49,287 nucleotides of DNA from an uncultured Paenibacillus sp. (GCA_927443375.1 CAKMKL010000229.1:1-49287); one strand, 5' to 3'. Shown: positions 25,686 to 34,675, counted from the stretch's first letter. Notes: a model not told the origin generated them from the letters alone. Made by a program: numbers and translations.

Positions 25686-27152
25686 ATGTTAAAGAAAAGC
25701 ACGGCGGCCTTTATGATCGTCGCTGCGTTGTTATGCGGCAGCCTCCTGACCCTGGGCGTTACCGGTTATGCACAGGTCTTCGGACAAGCTGCCGGCGAAG
25801 GCGTGGCTGCAGTTTTGCAGACCAGCGGCTTACAGGAGAAGGAATCCCAGAAGCTGGGTACCGCGCTGAGCCTGATCGAATCGAACTATTACCAGGCAGT
25901 AGACCGGGACAAGCTGATCGATGGGGCTGTCAACGGTATGATGGAAGCACTGGGCGACCCTTATTCCAATTATATGGGCAAAGAAACCGCCGAGAAATTC
26001 GAAGAGAGTATTGAAGGCTCCTTCTCAGGAATCGGTGCGGAGGTATCCTCGGATAACGGCAAGGTTGTCGTTGTCTCGCCGATCAAGGGAGCGCCGGCTG
26101 AAAAAGCCGGGATTCAGGCTAAGGACATCATCTTGTCGGTGAACGGAGAATCGCTGGACGGGCTTGAGCTAAATGCTGCAGTGGCCAAGATCCGGGGCCC
26201 TAAGGGCAGCAAGGCTACGCTCAAGGTTCAGCGTACAGGTTCTGCGGCGCCGCTGGAGTTCGTAATTACCCGCGATGATGTGAAGCTGGAAACCGTCTAT
26301 GCCACCATGGAAAAGGACGGAGTCGGCGTAATCGAAGTTACCCAGTTCTCCATGAACACTGCCGAGCGGTTTAAGGAAGAGCTGGCTAACCTGGAGAAGC
26401 AGGGCATGAAAGGACTCGTTATTGATGTCCGCAATGATCCCGGCGGTGTACTACAGCGGGTCGTTGAGATGGCAGAACTGTTTGTACCTAAGGGCGAGGC
26501 AATCGTTAAGATAGACGAAAAGGGCAAAGCGCTCGAAGTGATTAAATCGAATGGCTCAAGGAAGGATTATCCGGTCGTTGTCCTGATGAACAAAGGCAGC
26601 GCAAGCGCATCGGAGATTCTGGCCGGGGCTCTGCAGCAATCAGCCGGAGCCAAGCTGATCGGCGAGAATTCGTTCGGCAAGGGCACGGTGCAGACAAGCT
26701 TTGAGAAAGAGCTTGGGGATGGCAGCCTGCTCAAGATTACCATTGCCAAGTGGCTGACACCGGACGGCACCTGGATTCACGGCAAGGGCATCAAGCCGGA
26801 TATCGCGGTAGCACAGCCGGATTACTTCTCGGTTGCACCGATTAACAAAAGTGTGACCCTGCAATATAACATGAACAGCGCGGATGTGAAGAGCGCGCAG
26901 ACCATGCTTGACGGTCTGGGCTACAAACCGGGCCGTAAAGACGGATATTTCGATGCCGGGACAAAGAATGCGGTGAAGAAATTCCAGAGCGCATCGAAGC
27001 TGCAGGCAACAGGCATTATCGATGCCAAGACGGCAGAATCACTTGAGCTGGCCCTGATCAAGGTCATTCAGGACCCGGCCAATGACAACCAGCGCAACAA
27101 GGGAATCGAAGAGGTGCGGAAGGAAATTAAGGAAGCGGCGTCGAAAAAGTAA
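25686..27152 (+). CDS. ctpB: carboxy-terminal processing protease CtpB (S41) with peptidoglycan-binding domain
   Basis: Exported PDZ protease; in Bacillus subtilis CtpB cleaves SpoIVFA to trigger sigma-K activation in sporulation. 488 residues: N-terminal signal/anchor helix, helical cap with DPYSNYMGKETAE, PDZ domain (about 110-195, IKGAPAEKAGIQAKDIILSVNG), the S41 core with catalytic Ser307 in GSASASEI and Lys332 in FGKGTVQ (the family spacing of 25), and a C-terminal PG_binding_1 domain (about 395-455, GYKPGRKDGYFDAGTKNAVKKFQ). The extra wall-binding domain is common in this family in Firmicutes. A terminator follows directly. Confidence 0.94.
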   Translation: MLKKSTAAFMIVAALLCGSLLTLGVTGYAQVFGQAAGEGVAAVLQTSGLQEKESQKLGTALSLIESNYYQAVDRDKLIDGAVNGMMEALGDPYSNYMGKETAEKFEESIEGSFSGIGAEVSSDNGKVVVVSPIKGAPAEKAGIQAKDIILSVNGESLDGLELNAAVAKIRGPKGSKATLKVQRTGSAAPLEFVITRDDVKLETVYATMEKDGVGVIEVTQFSMNTAERFKEELANLEKQGMKGLVIDVRNDPGGVLQRVVEMAELFVPKGEAIVKIDEKGKALEVIKSNGSRKDYPVVVLMNKGSASASEILAGALQQSAGAKLIGENSFGKGTVQTSFEKELGDGSLLKITIAKWLTPDGTWIHGKGIKPDIAVAQPDYFSVAPINKSVTLQYNMNSADVKSAQTMLDGLGYKPGRKDGYFDAGTKNAVKKFQSASKLQATGIIDAKTAESLELALIKVIQDPANDNQRNKGIEEVRKEIKEAASKK

Positions 27153-27179
27153 GAAGGCTGAATTCAGCCTTCTTTTTTT
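27152..27179 (+). terminator. intrinsic terminator after ctpB
   Basis: AGAAGGCTGAA pairs perfectly with TTCAGCCTTCT followed by T6C. The stem begins at the last base of the stop codon. Confidence 0.93.
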
Positions 27180-27244
27180 CTAGAATGAATACTGTTTTTA
27201 TTTCTGTCTGTGTTTTGAGTGAGTAAAAGGAGTGTGACGACGGT

Positions 27245-28588
27245 TTGAATGATATGCTAGAACTGCTAACAAGCTTGGGCACAGCGGTCATACATCTGCT
27301 GATACAGCCTTATTACTATGTTGCACTTTTATTTATAGCCCTTTACTACCGCAGACAGGTCGCGCTGGAACGCAAACTGATTCATGTGAAGCAGCATAGC
27401 TGGGGCACAGAAACCTGGCGGACAATCTGGAGCGGGCTGGTAATGGGGCTGCTGGTTTCACTGGCTGCTGTAGCCTTAGGGATTTCTCTTCCGCCGGATG
27501 CTGTAATTTGTATCTGGATCGTCAGTCTGATCCTGATGTTATTCCGTGTGCGGTATTTATGCTTCGCATACTCTATAGGCTTGTTAGGAATTATGCAGTT
27601 TATCTTCTCTTTCTTTCCGGATCTACTTCAGGATGGAACAGCCGGCAGGCTGGCAACGGCGCTGCGGGAGATGGACATCCCGGCGCTGCTTGTGCTGGCC
27701 GCGCTGCTGCATCTCGCGGAAGCGCTGCTTGCGCGCTGGCAGGGCGCGCGGCTGGCGACGCCGCTGTTCCTGGCAGGCAAGCGCGGCAAGGTCGTCGGCG
27801 GCTACCAGCTTGAGGCCTTCTGGCCGCTGCCGCTGTTCCTGCTGATTCCCTCCGGAACGGGAATCGGCGGGCTGCCATGGCAGCCGCTGCTGGGCGGCGG
27901 GCTTGGCCTGGTGTCTTTACCGGTCATCATCGGCTTTAGCGAGATGACCCAGAGCCTGCTGCCCGGGCGCAAGGCTGCCCGCACAGCAGGACGGTTGCTG
28001 GCATACAGCACCGTTCTGCTGGGCGTCAGCCTTCTGGCCGCCTGGTGGAGCCCGCTGACGCTGGTCGCGGCGCTGCTCGCGCTTCTCCTGCACGAAGGCT
28101 TAAGCTGGTACAGCGCTCTGGAGGAGCGCAGCACCAGTCCCAGCTTCGTGCATCCGCCCGTCGGCCGCAAGGTGCTGGCCGTACTGCCGGGCAGCCCGGC
28201 AGAGGAGCTGGGCATCCTGCCGGGGGAAGTGCTCCTGAAGGTCAACGGTGTCCTGTTGACCGATGCCGCGCAGCTGCATGAAGCGCTGCGCATGAACCCG
28301 GCGTACTGCAAGCTGGAGGTGCAGAACCGTGAGGGCGAGAGCAAATACCTGCAGCGGCCGATTTATGACGGGGACCACCACCAGCTCGGCATGATCCTTG
28401 TGCCGGAGCCGGATGAGGCGGTAACGGCTGAGGCGAAGCCGTCCAGCATCTTCGGGATTATCGGGATGAAGACGGGAACCCGTACACGCCGCAGAGGGCT
28501 GTCGTCAGGAGGGCTGCAGCGGGCCAATACGGCAGCAGCCCACCCAAGCCAGCCGGACCTGCCTAAGCAGGAACCGGCAGAGGGCTGA
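27245..28588 (+). CDS. minJ: MinJ-like topological division determinant, polytopic membrane protein with PDZ domain
   Basis: 447 residues from TTG 27245, 10 bases after AAAGGAGTG; an ATG three codons on lacks spacing. About seven to eight membrane helices fill residues 5-290, followed by a C-terminal PDZ domain (VLAVLPGSPAEELGILPGEVLLKVNG, about 310-335) and a basic tail. Membrane plus C-terminal PDZ and the position after ctpB match minJ (yvjD) of Bacillus, which links DivIVA to MinCD at poles and septa. Its second third is very GC-rich. It has its own ribosome binding site and terminator and sits downstream of a strong terminator, so it may have a separate promoter in the 65-base gap. Confidence 0.8.
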   Translation: MNDMLELLTSLGTAVIHLLIQPYYYVALLFIALYYRRQVALERKLIHVKQHSWGTETWRTIWSGLVMGLLVSLAAVALGISLPPDAVICIWIVSLILMLFRVRYLCFAYSIGLLGIMQFIFSFFPDLLQDGTAGRLATALREMDIPALLVLAALLHLAEALLARWQGARLATPLFLAGKRGKVVGGYQLEAFWPLPLFLLIPSGTGIGGLPWQPLLGGGLGLVSLPVIIGFSEMTQSLLPGRKAARTAGRLLAYSTVLLGVSLLAAWWSPLTLVAALLALLLHEGLSWYSALEERSTSPSFVHPPVGRKVLAVLPGSPAEELGILPGEVLLKVNGVLLTDAAQLHEALRMNPAYCKLEVQNREGESKYLQRPIYDGDHHQLGMILVPEPDEAVTAEAKPSSIFGIIGMKTGTRTRRRGLSSGGLQRANTAAAHPSQPDLPKQEPAEG

Positions 28589-28617
28589 CACCGGACAACA
28601 ACTCCATATCTATAGTC

Positions 28618-28662
28618 AAAGGCCAGCTTCTGCGGTACATGCAGGAAGCTGGCCTTTTTTAT
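28618..28662 (+). terminator. intrinsic terminator after minJ, shared with convergent response regulator gene
   Basis: AAAGGCCAGCTTCTGC pairs with GCAGGAAGCTGGCCTTT (one bulge), followed by T-run. Confidence 0.9.
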
Positions 28663-28669
28663 ATGTTAT

Positions 28670-29326
28670 TTATTTCTCCCGCCGGCTTTTCAGATACAAG
28701 ATAGCGATCTGTGTCCGGTCACGCAGGCCGAGCTTGCTAAGAATATCGGTGATGTAGTTTTTAACTGTCCCCTCGCTAAGGAACAGTTTTCCGGCAATCT
28801 CTTTATTGGTCAGTCCTTCTGCAATAGAGGATACGACGGCCAGCTCAGCTTTGGTCAGACCGTAAGCGTCAAGCAGGGGCTGCTCCGCTGCCTCCGGCCG
28901 GGTGGCTGGCTGCAGAAACCCGGCCATTTTGCGGGCGATGTCGGGGTGGATCAGCATGTTGCCTTCATGGACGGTTTTGATGCCCTGAATAATCCGGTCC
29001 GGCGGGATGTTCTTCAGCAGATATCCGCTGGCACCGTTGCGCAGCGCTTCGATAATATACTCATCATCGTCAAAGGTGGTCAGCATCAGTACGGATGTCT
29101 GCGGATAGGATGTTTTGATGCGGCGTGTCCCTTCGACACCATCACAGTTTGGCATCCGGATATCCATCAGTACGACATCGGCTTGAGGCAGCGCCTGGAG
29201 CAGGGCGAGTGCTTCATGTCCATCGCCTGCACTGCCCACGACTTCAATCTCAGCATCCAGTCCGACCAGCACCTTCAGACTCTCGCGGATAAAAGAATCG
29301 TCGTCAACAATCACTACTTTTATCAT
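28670..29326 (-). CDS. NarL/FixJ-family response regulator (LnrK-like)
   Basis: 218-residue transcription factor: receiver domain with acidic pocket DDD (8-10), phospho-acceptor Asp55 in LMDIRMPNCDG, and the conserved Thr and Lys (TTFDDD, LLKN); then a LuxR-type helix-turn-helix (LTKAELAVVSSIAEGLTNKEIAGKLF, about 150-175). ATG 29326 follows AAGGAGCG. It is downstream of the kinase gene by 28 bases, same transcript. Together with the divergent three-gene ABC exporter this recalls B. subtilis LnrJK-LnrLMN (linearmycin sensing), so it probably activates the exporter through the repeats at 30611-30640. Confidence 0.9.
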   Translation of the reverse strand: MIKVVIVDDDSFIRESLKVLVGLDAEIEVVGSAGDGHEALALLQALPQADVVLMDIRMPNCDGVEGTRRIKTSYPQTSVLMLTTFDDDEYIIEALRNGASGYLLKNIPPDRIIQGIKTVHEGNMLIHPDIARKMAGFLQPATRPEAAEQPLLDAYGLTKAELAVVSSIAEGLTNKEIAGKLFLSEGTVKNYITDILSKLGLRDRTQIAILYLKSRREK

Positions 29327-29354
29327 TAGAAATGCGCTCCTTGAGTTGGATTAG

Positions 29355-30539
29355 TTACGGAATAATCGGCTGCTTATAGTCTCCCTGCCGGTAAACCGGC
29401 AGCCGGGTGATTACAGTGAATGGCGCTTCCGGGCGCAGCTCCAGTGTCCCGCCAATCAGACGGGTACGCTCATGCATACCTTCCAGACCCATCCCGCTGC
29501 CGCCGGCCCGGAGCCTGCGCAGCTGATCCTCTTCGGGCAGTGTTCCGTTGTTGCTGACCTCCATGACAACCTCCTGCTCACTGTAGAACATGGAGATCCA
29601 TACGGCGGTCGCCTTTCCATGCCTCAAGGCATTGGTAAGCGACTCCCGGGCATTTTTATAGAGTACGATCTGAATGCTGGGATACAGGGAAAAGGGATAG
29701 CCATTTACCTGATACGACGTCTTAATGCCGGTATCACGGCCGGTCTCCTCCAGCAGCTGATCCAACGCATAAGCGCCCTCGAGCTGCGGAGAAGGGTTCA
29801 CCTGCCTGATCGCGGCACGCATATCATCCATGCTGGCGGCGAGCTGGTCGCGGATCTGGCCCATCATGCCCATCCCCGTCTCCGGAGCGGCCGGCAGGGT
29901 ATGGATCGCGGCTTCGACCATCATTTTGACCCGGATCAGGCGGTGACCGATATCATCATGCAGCTGGCGGGAGATCCGGATCCGTTCCTCAGCTGTAGCT
30001 GCCTTCTCAATCTGCGCGGTGAACTCCAGCAGCCGGTTGCGGGCTTCGTCCAGTTCGAAATGCTTTTTGCGCAGCTCGTCATACAGAAACAGGGTGTCTT
30101 CCCGGCCGCGTCCTGTCCTGCGGAGCAGCTCGTTCAGTGCTGCTGCAAGCAGAAAGGCTAGATTTATGTATGCCCGTTCGTACGGTGCTGCGGAGCTGAA
30201 AGCCACATTCAAGACAGCCAGATGAAGCAAGGCAAGCAGCACGGGAACCTTCTTCGGCTGAAACCGGGAATAACAGAGCAGCACAGAAATCGCCGGGAAA
30301 ATCATCAGCATGCCATACGTTTGACACATCCATGCGCTATATAGCAGTTCAAGAGCAACGGCCGGAACGGACAGAGATTTGGGCAGCCTTGCGCCCAGGG
30401 TTGCAAGCAGCAGCTGTATCATAAAATAGAAGGTGAATAATCCATAATCGGAGTAAGCGTATGTATACACTGAAATTATAGCCGGAACAACAATAATACC
30501 GTAACGGAGTAGCTTCAGTTCTCTAGTCAAGGGGTTCAT
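29355..30539 (-). CDS. NarL-type sensor histidine kinase (LnrJ-like)
   Basis: 394 residues with about five to six membrane helices packed in residues 12-135 and no large external sensor loop, the layout of kinases that sense ligands in the membrane. A coiled linker (150-185) is followed by the HisKA_3 block with His194 in SRQLHDDIGHR and an ATPase domain (NARESLTNALRHGKAT; GSGMGLEGMHERTRLIGG). The ATG at 30539 overlaps its only Shine-Dalgarno-like sequence (AAAGGATG), so the TTG three codons on (30530) may be the true start. It is co-transcribed with the response regulator. Confidence 0.88.
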   Translation of the reverse strand: MNPLTRELKLLRYGIIVVPAIISVYTYAYSDYGLFTFYFMIQLLLATLGARLPKSLSVPAVALELLYSAWMCQTYGMLMIFPAISVLLCYSRFQPKKVPVLLALLHLAVLNVAFSSAAPYERAYINLAFLLAAALNELLRRTGRGREDTLFLYDELRKKHFELDEARNRLLEFTAQIEKAATAEERIRISRQLHDDIGHRLIRVKMMVEAAIHTLPAAPETGMGMMGQIRDQLAASMDDMRAAIRQVNPSPQLEGAYALDQLLEETGRDTGIKTSYQVNGYPFSLYPSIQIVLYKNARESLTNALRHGKATAVWISMFYSEQEVVMEVSNNGTLPEEDQLRRLRAGGSGMGLEGMHERTRLIGGTLELRPEAPFTVITRLPVYRQGDYKQPIIP

Positions 30540-30610
30540 CCTTTATATTAAAATATATGACTGGCGGAGGCTACATTCATCTTAGCATATTCCTCTCCCG
30601 GTTCAGGAGA

Positions 30611-30674
30611 TGACTTTAGTCACCTAAGCAAATGACTTTATCTACCTTCGGATGCATCCCGGATGCGCTACAAT
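30611..30674 (+). promoter_or_regulatory. operator-like repeats and -10 of the LnrLMN-like exporter promoter
   Basis: TGACTTTAGTCA at 30611-30622 is a perfect inverted repeat; the half TGACTTTA recurs at 30633-30640, exactly 22 bases (two helical turns) on. A TACAAT -10 lies at 30669-30674 with no good -35. This is the layout of a promoter activated by a phosphorylated NarL-type regulator. Confidence 0.55.
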
Positions 30675-30714
30675 CGAGACTATAGAAGCCTATATGAACA
30701 GGAGAGATGTGCGG

Positions 30715-31650
30715 ATGACTCTTGCGGTACTCAGTGATGTGGTGAAACGGTACGATCAGAAGCTGACGGTTGACCACGTGAATTTCAATATTAAAGAGGG
30801 AGAAATCTTTGGACTGCTGGGGCCCAACGGTGCGGGGAAAAGCACAACGATCAGCATGATATGCGGTCTGCTGAAGTACGACTCCGGCGATATCCGGATA
30901 GACGGGCTGTCAGTCAAAGATCAGCCGATTGAGGTCAAAAAAAGAATTGGTCTCGTTCCCCAGGAGCTGGCCTTGTATGAATCAATGACGGCAGCGGAAA
31001 ATGTACGTTTCTTCGGCAAGCTTTACGGCTTACGGGGCAGCCTGCTGAAGGAACGGACGGAGGAGGCGCTCGCTTTTACCGGCCTGAGTGACCGGGCCAA
31101 GGAGAAGCCGTCCACCTTCTCGGGCGGGATGAAGCGGCGGTTAAATATTGCTTGTGCGATCATGCACCGCCCGAAGCTGATCATTATGGATGAGCCGACC
31201 GTCGGCATTGACCCGCAGTCGCGTAATCATATTCTGGATTCAGTCAAAGCCTTGAATAAACTGGGTTCAACGATCATTTATACCAGCCATTATATGGAGG
31301 AAGTTGCGGCCATTTGCGACCGGGTGGCGATTATGGACAAGGGGCATATCATTGCCTGCGGCACGGAGAAGGAATTGCGCGAACGGGTCGCCCATGAAGA
31401 GAAAATTGTCTTAAACGCTCAGAATATTACACCGGCGCTGATTAATGAACTGGGCAAGCATCCGCGGATCAGTCGTGTTGAGGTAGTGCAGGATGCGATT
31501 GAGCTCTATCTGCCGTCTTCGCAAAGTGAGCTGCAGGACATTCTGTTTATTTTCGCCAAGCATGAGGGGGTCATTGTCTCCCTGTATATTGAAGAGCCGG
31601 ATCTGGAGACGCTGTTCCTCAGCCTGACCGGACGGACCTTGCGGGACTGA
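30715..31650 (+). CDS. ABC exporter ATP-binding protein (LnrL-like)
   Basis: 311 residues from ATG 30715, 9 bases after AGGAGA (longer frame to 30652 rejected). Walker A GPNGAGKST, Q-loop LVPQELALYE, signature FSGGMKRRLN (G-G-M-K form, typical of drug/antibiotic exporters of the DrrA/LnrL kind), Walker B LIIMDEPTVGIDP and switch region YTSHYMEE are intact, with the usual C-terminal extension (about 220-311). First gene of a three-gene exporter operon, with 18 bases to the next gene. Substrate unknown; polyene-like or membrane-active compounds are a guess from LnrLMN. Confidence 0.92.
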   Translation: MTLAVLSDVVKRYDQKLTVDHVNFNIKEGEIFGLLGPNGAGKSTTISMICGLLKYDSGDIRIDGLSVKDQPIEVKKRIGLVPQELALYESMTAAENVRFFGKLYGLRGSLLKERTEEALAFTGLSDRAKEKPSTFSGGMKRRLNIACAIMHRPKLIIMDEPTVGIDPQSRNHILDSVKALNKLGSTIIYTSHYMEEVAAICDRVAIMDKGHIIACGTEKELRERVAHEEKIVLNAQNITPALINELGKHPRISRVEVVQDAIELYLPSSQSELQDILFIFAKHEGVIVSLYIEEPDLETLFLSLTGRTLRD

Positions 31651-31668
31651 GGAAGGGGAGAAGCTGAA

Positions 31669-32838
31669 ATGAATATTTGGACGATTATGACCTATGAGCT
31701 GCGCCGGCAGCTGCGTTCACGCACACTGCTGTTAAATATGCTTTTGCTGCCGCTGGTGCTGATTTTTCTGCTGGGTGCTTCACTCTCCGGGGTTGTGGGC
31801 GTAGACGGCTCGGAATCGGTTGATCCGGTAAAAGTTGCTATAGTTCATTCATCGGCTGCGGATTCGGGGAAATCGGCAATGGTCGAGGCTTTTGTGAAAT
31901 CGGATGAGGTTAAGGATTACATCATTCCGGTGGAGGCAGAGACCCGTCAGGAAGCGGAGAGCGGGCTCCGCACGGGCAAATACGGATACGCAGTCATTGT
32001 GCCGCAGGGTTTTGACAGCGAAGTTCAAAGCGGCAGAAAGGCGGAGCTGGAGTTCATTCTCGGCAAAAACCATAGTAACAATACCGTTGCAGGCACAGTG
32101 TTTGACAACTTCCTCAGCGCTATCAATTACAAGCAGGCGGCAGCAATGATGCTCGGACCTGCAGCGATCACGGCAGCTTTGCCGGTAGCGGCTGAACAGT
32201 CTGCGGTGAAGCTTGGGGACCTTAACAATGGAGGGAAAACCTACAACGCCTCCCAGTTCTATGCGGCCTCCATGCTGCTGATGTTTCTGCTGTACAGCGG
32301 GTTTACGGTTACCCACTCTCTGTTCAGCGAGAAAGACAGCCATACCCTCTTCCGCATTAACTCCATGCCGGTAAAAGGCTCACAGCTGTTCATCGGCAAA
32401 ATGCTGGGAGTCGGTGTGGTGACGGTGCTGCAGTGTGCAGCAATTATTTTCTTTACCGATGTGCTGTTCGGTGTCTATTGGGGCAATCGTCCGGGCCTGC
32501 TGATGCTGTTCTGCCTGCTGATGATTATTACCTCGATGACGTTCTCCATTCTCATCTGTATGTTCAGCAAAACCAGAACAAGCGCGATTAATATCATCAA
32601 CATTGTTACGGTAGTTATGACCTTTCTCAGCGGGGGGATGGCGCCGCTTCCGGATGCATGGGTGAACAGCATAGGTGCATTTACGATAAACCATTGGGAG
32701 CAGCAGGCTATGATCCGGATGATGCTGCATTCCGGGTTAGGACAGATTTTGCCGAACTTGCTCGTAATGTCGGTTATTTGCCTCGTGTTGTTCAGCGCGG
32801 TATTGTTCACATACCGAAAGGTGGGTTACCATGAATAA
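31669..32838 (+). CDS. ABC-2 type exporter permease (LnrM-like)
   Basis: 389 residues. One N-terminal helix (LLLNMLLLPLVLIFLLGASL) is followed by a long extracellular loop (about 45-180) and five more helices in the C-terminal half, the ABC2_membrane_3 layout. The membrane-side segment SEKDSHTLFRINSMPVKGSQLFIGKMLG resembles the coupling helix of this family. ATG follows GAAGGGGAG. It overlaps the next permease gene by 8 bases. The pair is similar in layout, suggesting a heterodimeric pore served by the ATPase encoded just upstream. Confidence 0.9.
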   Translation: MNIWTIMTYELRRQLRSRTLLLNMLLLPLVLIFLLGASLSGVVGVDGSESVDPVKVAIVHSSAADSGKSAMVEAFVKSDEVKDYIIPVEAETRQEAESGLRTGKYGYAVIVPQGFDSEVQSGRKAELEFILGKNHSNNTVAGTVFDNFLSAINYKQAAAMMLGPAAITAALPVAAEQSAVKLGDLNNGGKTYNASQFYAASMLLMFLLYSGFTVTHSLFSEKDSHTLFRINSMPVKGSQLFIGKMLGVGVVTVLQCAAIIFFTDVLFGVYWGNRPGLLMLFCLLMIITSMTFSILICMFSKTRTSAINIINIVTVVMTFLSGGMAPLPDAWVNSIGAFTINHWEQQAMIRMMLHSGLGQILPNLLVMSVICLVLFSAVLFTYRKVGYHE

Positions 32839-33991
32839 CATTTTGACAATCGGCTGGAATATGGTCAAACGGACCATCGGCACCCGCAGAGGGATGCTCA
32901 TCTATATTTTGCTGCCGAGTATTGTGGTTGCAGGAATTATTTCGATTACCGGAGGTGTAGCTGAAGGCTCGGATTCAACCTTACTGTACACCAATCGGGA
33001 TACCGGCGCCGGAGGGGAACATCTGCTGGCTGAACTGGAGAAAACCGGGGATTACAAGCTGGTGGAGAGCAGTGATGAGGAGAAGATGAAGGAAAGTGTA
33101 ATCGGGCAGAAGGGAGTGGCCGGACTCCTGATTCCGGCTGACTACACAACGGAATTACTGAACGGTACTCAGCCGCAGCTGACCGTCTACGAGCTGAAAG
33201 CATCCGAGGATTCGGTTCTGATCAAAATGAAAGCTGCCGCTATCGCTGGCGAAATGCTGGTGACGGCAGGAACAGTGAAGGGGGCCGCCGCTAATGGTGA
33301 GCCTGAGGCACAGTTTACCGCGATTCTGCAGCAGGCAGAGCAGCATAACGTAGGAAGTATACGGACCGATTATGATCTGTATCCCCGCCAGACACTGGGA
33401 ATCATAACGGGCTTGACGCTGATGTTCCTGATGAACCTGGTAACAAGTACGGTAAACTTAATTATGGATGACCGCAGAGGCCGGACAATGATGCGAATGT
33501 ACAGCGCTCCGGTCCGTGCTTATGAAATTGCTCTGGGTAACTTTCTCGGCAGCTTTCTGGTAGGAATCATTCAGATTGCCGTTGTGCTGTCGCTGGGCAA
33601 ATGGGTACTGCGCTATGACTATGAAGTACCGATGTACCTGTATTTCCTGGTGCTGGCTGCGTTTATGCTTGTTTCGATGGGCATCGCCGGTACCGTAGCC
33701 GGCCTGATCCGCAATCCCCGTAATGCGGGGATGCTGAACGCGCTCATTCTTACCCCGACCTGTATGCTGGGCGGATGCTTCTGGCCGCTCACCATCATGC
33801 CGGAATATATGCAGAAGGCTGCCAATTTCACCCCGCAGAAGTGGGCTATCCAGGCGGTGGATATTGCTGCCACCGGCGGAGGCTGGAATGAGCTGTGGCT
33901 TCCCTTTGCAGTGCTCGGGCTGATGGCGGCAATTCTGCTGGCTCTCGGATCTGCGACTCTCCGGCCTAATGAGGCAGGTATCAGCGCTTAA
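32831..33991 (+). CDS. ABC-2 type exporter permease (LnrN-like)
   Basis: 386 residues with the same layout as the preceding permease: N-terminal helix (MLIYILLPSIVVAGIISITGG), an extracellular loop of about 140 residues, and five C-terminal helices, with DDRRGRTMMRMYSAPVRAYEIALGNFLG as the cytoplasmic coupling segment. It starts within the end of the upstream gene, so translation is coupled. A terminator-like hairpin follows. Two paralogous permeases plus one ATPase make a complete exporter. Confidence 0.9.
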   Translation: MNNILTIGWNMVKRTIGTRRGMLIYILLPSIVVAGIISITGGVAEGSDSTLLYTNRDTGAGGEHLLAELEKTGDYKLVESSDEEKMKESVIGQKGVAGLLIPADYTTELLNGTQPQLTVYELKASEDSVLIKMKAAAIAGEMLVTAGTVKGAAANGEPEAQFTAILQQAEQHNVGSIRTDYDLYPRQTLGIITGLTLMFLMNLVTSTVNLIMDDRRGRTMMRMYSAPVRAYEIALGNFLGSFLVGIIQIAVVLSLGKWVLRYDYEVPMYLYFLVLAAFMLVSMGIAGTVAGLIRNPRNAGMLNALILTPTCMLGGCFWPLTIMPEYMQKAANFTPQKWAIQAVDIAATGGGWNELWLPFAVLGLMAAILLALGSATLRPNEAGISA

Positions 33992-34036
33992 GCAAGTCAG
34001 CGCGTTCAGGATCATAGTCATGGTGAATTACCGGAG

Positions 34037-34078
34037 CCTGCTGCTCCTGGTCGAATGGGACCGGGAGCAGCAGGTTTA
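34037..34078 (+). terminator. hairpin terminator after the exporter operon
   Basis: CCTGCTGCTCCTGGTC pairs with GACCGGGAGCAGCAGG (16 bp, one mismatch) around GAATGG; the T-tract is weak (TTTACTTGTT). Confidence 0.7.
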
Positions 34079-34147
34079 CTTGTTAATTCTCGCAAAATAG
34101 TTGCTAAAGCTATAATGTGAACGGTATCATAAGAGAGGGCCGCCAAG

Positions 34148-34342
34148 ATGGATTATTTACGCCACGGTATATCAAACCGCGAATACATAGATGAAGTCAA
34201 CCGGGTGCAGGCTCACCAAACAAAGCAGATGCTTACGAGGCAAGTTTTGTACGAAGCAAATCAATGTAGTCTATGCTCACAAAACTCTTGGGAGGTTATG
34301 AGATGGAGAACAGCAATAAGTTGGCTTGGACCTGGCGGGTAA
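34148..34342 (+). CDS. doubtful short reading frame upstream of the mutarotase gene
   Basis: 64 codons from ATG 34148, with AGAGGG 8 bases upstream and a good -10 (TATAAT, 34111-34116) before it. The first 35 residues (MDYLRHGISNREYIDEVNRV) look protein-like and hydrophilic, but the end runs into the mutarotase gene in another frame and looks random. It could be a leader peptide, a gene remnant or chance. Confidence 0.25.
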   Translation: MDYLRHGISNREYIDEVNRVQAHQTKQMLTRQVLYEANQCSLCSQNSWEVMRWRTAISWLGPGG

Positions 34343-34629
34343 AGGAAGAGTGTCTGGAGGAGTACGTGCAGATGCATTTGAATCCTTGGCCGGAGATTCT
34401 GGAGGAGCACAGTAAGGCGGGCATTACTAATTATTCGATTTTTCAGAACGGTAATCAATTTTTCTACTGCTTTGAATGTGACGACAAGGAAGCAGCCTTT
34501 GCCTACATTGCCCAGAGCGAGGCCTGTAACCGATGGAACGCGATAACCTCAAAGATGGTGGAAGGGTCTTTTGATTTCAATGAAGAAACGCCGATGGAGC
34601 CGCTTCGTGAGGTGTTTTATCTGGAGTAG
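34303..34629 (+). CDS. L-rhamnose mutarotase family protein (RhaM/DUF718)
   Basis: 108 residues from ATG 34303, 7 bases after GGGAGG. Family members interconvert alpha and beta anomers of L-rhamnose or are small dimeric alpha+beta-barrel proteins of related role. The N-terminal AWTWRVKEECLEEYVQMHLNPWPEILEEHSKAGITNYSIF aligns with the RhaM pattern (conserved His in MHLNPWPE, and NYSIF); the C-terminal half has the Trp-rich dimer segment ACNRWNAITSKM. No rhamnose catabolic genes are nearby, so the physiological sugar is uncertain. It has its own terminator and is not linked to the exporter operon upstream. Confidence 0.8.
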   Translation: MENSNKLAWTWRVKEECLEEYVQMHLNPWPEILEEHSKAGITNYSIFQNGNQFFYCFECDDKEAAFAYIAQSEACNRWNAITSKMVEGSFDFNEETPMEPLREVFYLE

Positions 34630-34675
34630 GGGATTTATTCAGTATAATCATGAATTTTAACCGAATAGTATTATT

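Noticed and set aside
29472-30161. 229-codon plus-strand frame over the sensor kinase
   Set aside because: Shadow of the kinase gene; composition (His/Arg/Gln-rich) is not protein-like.
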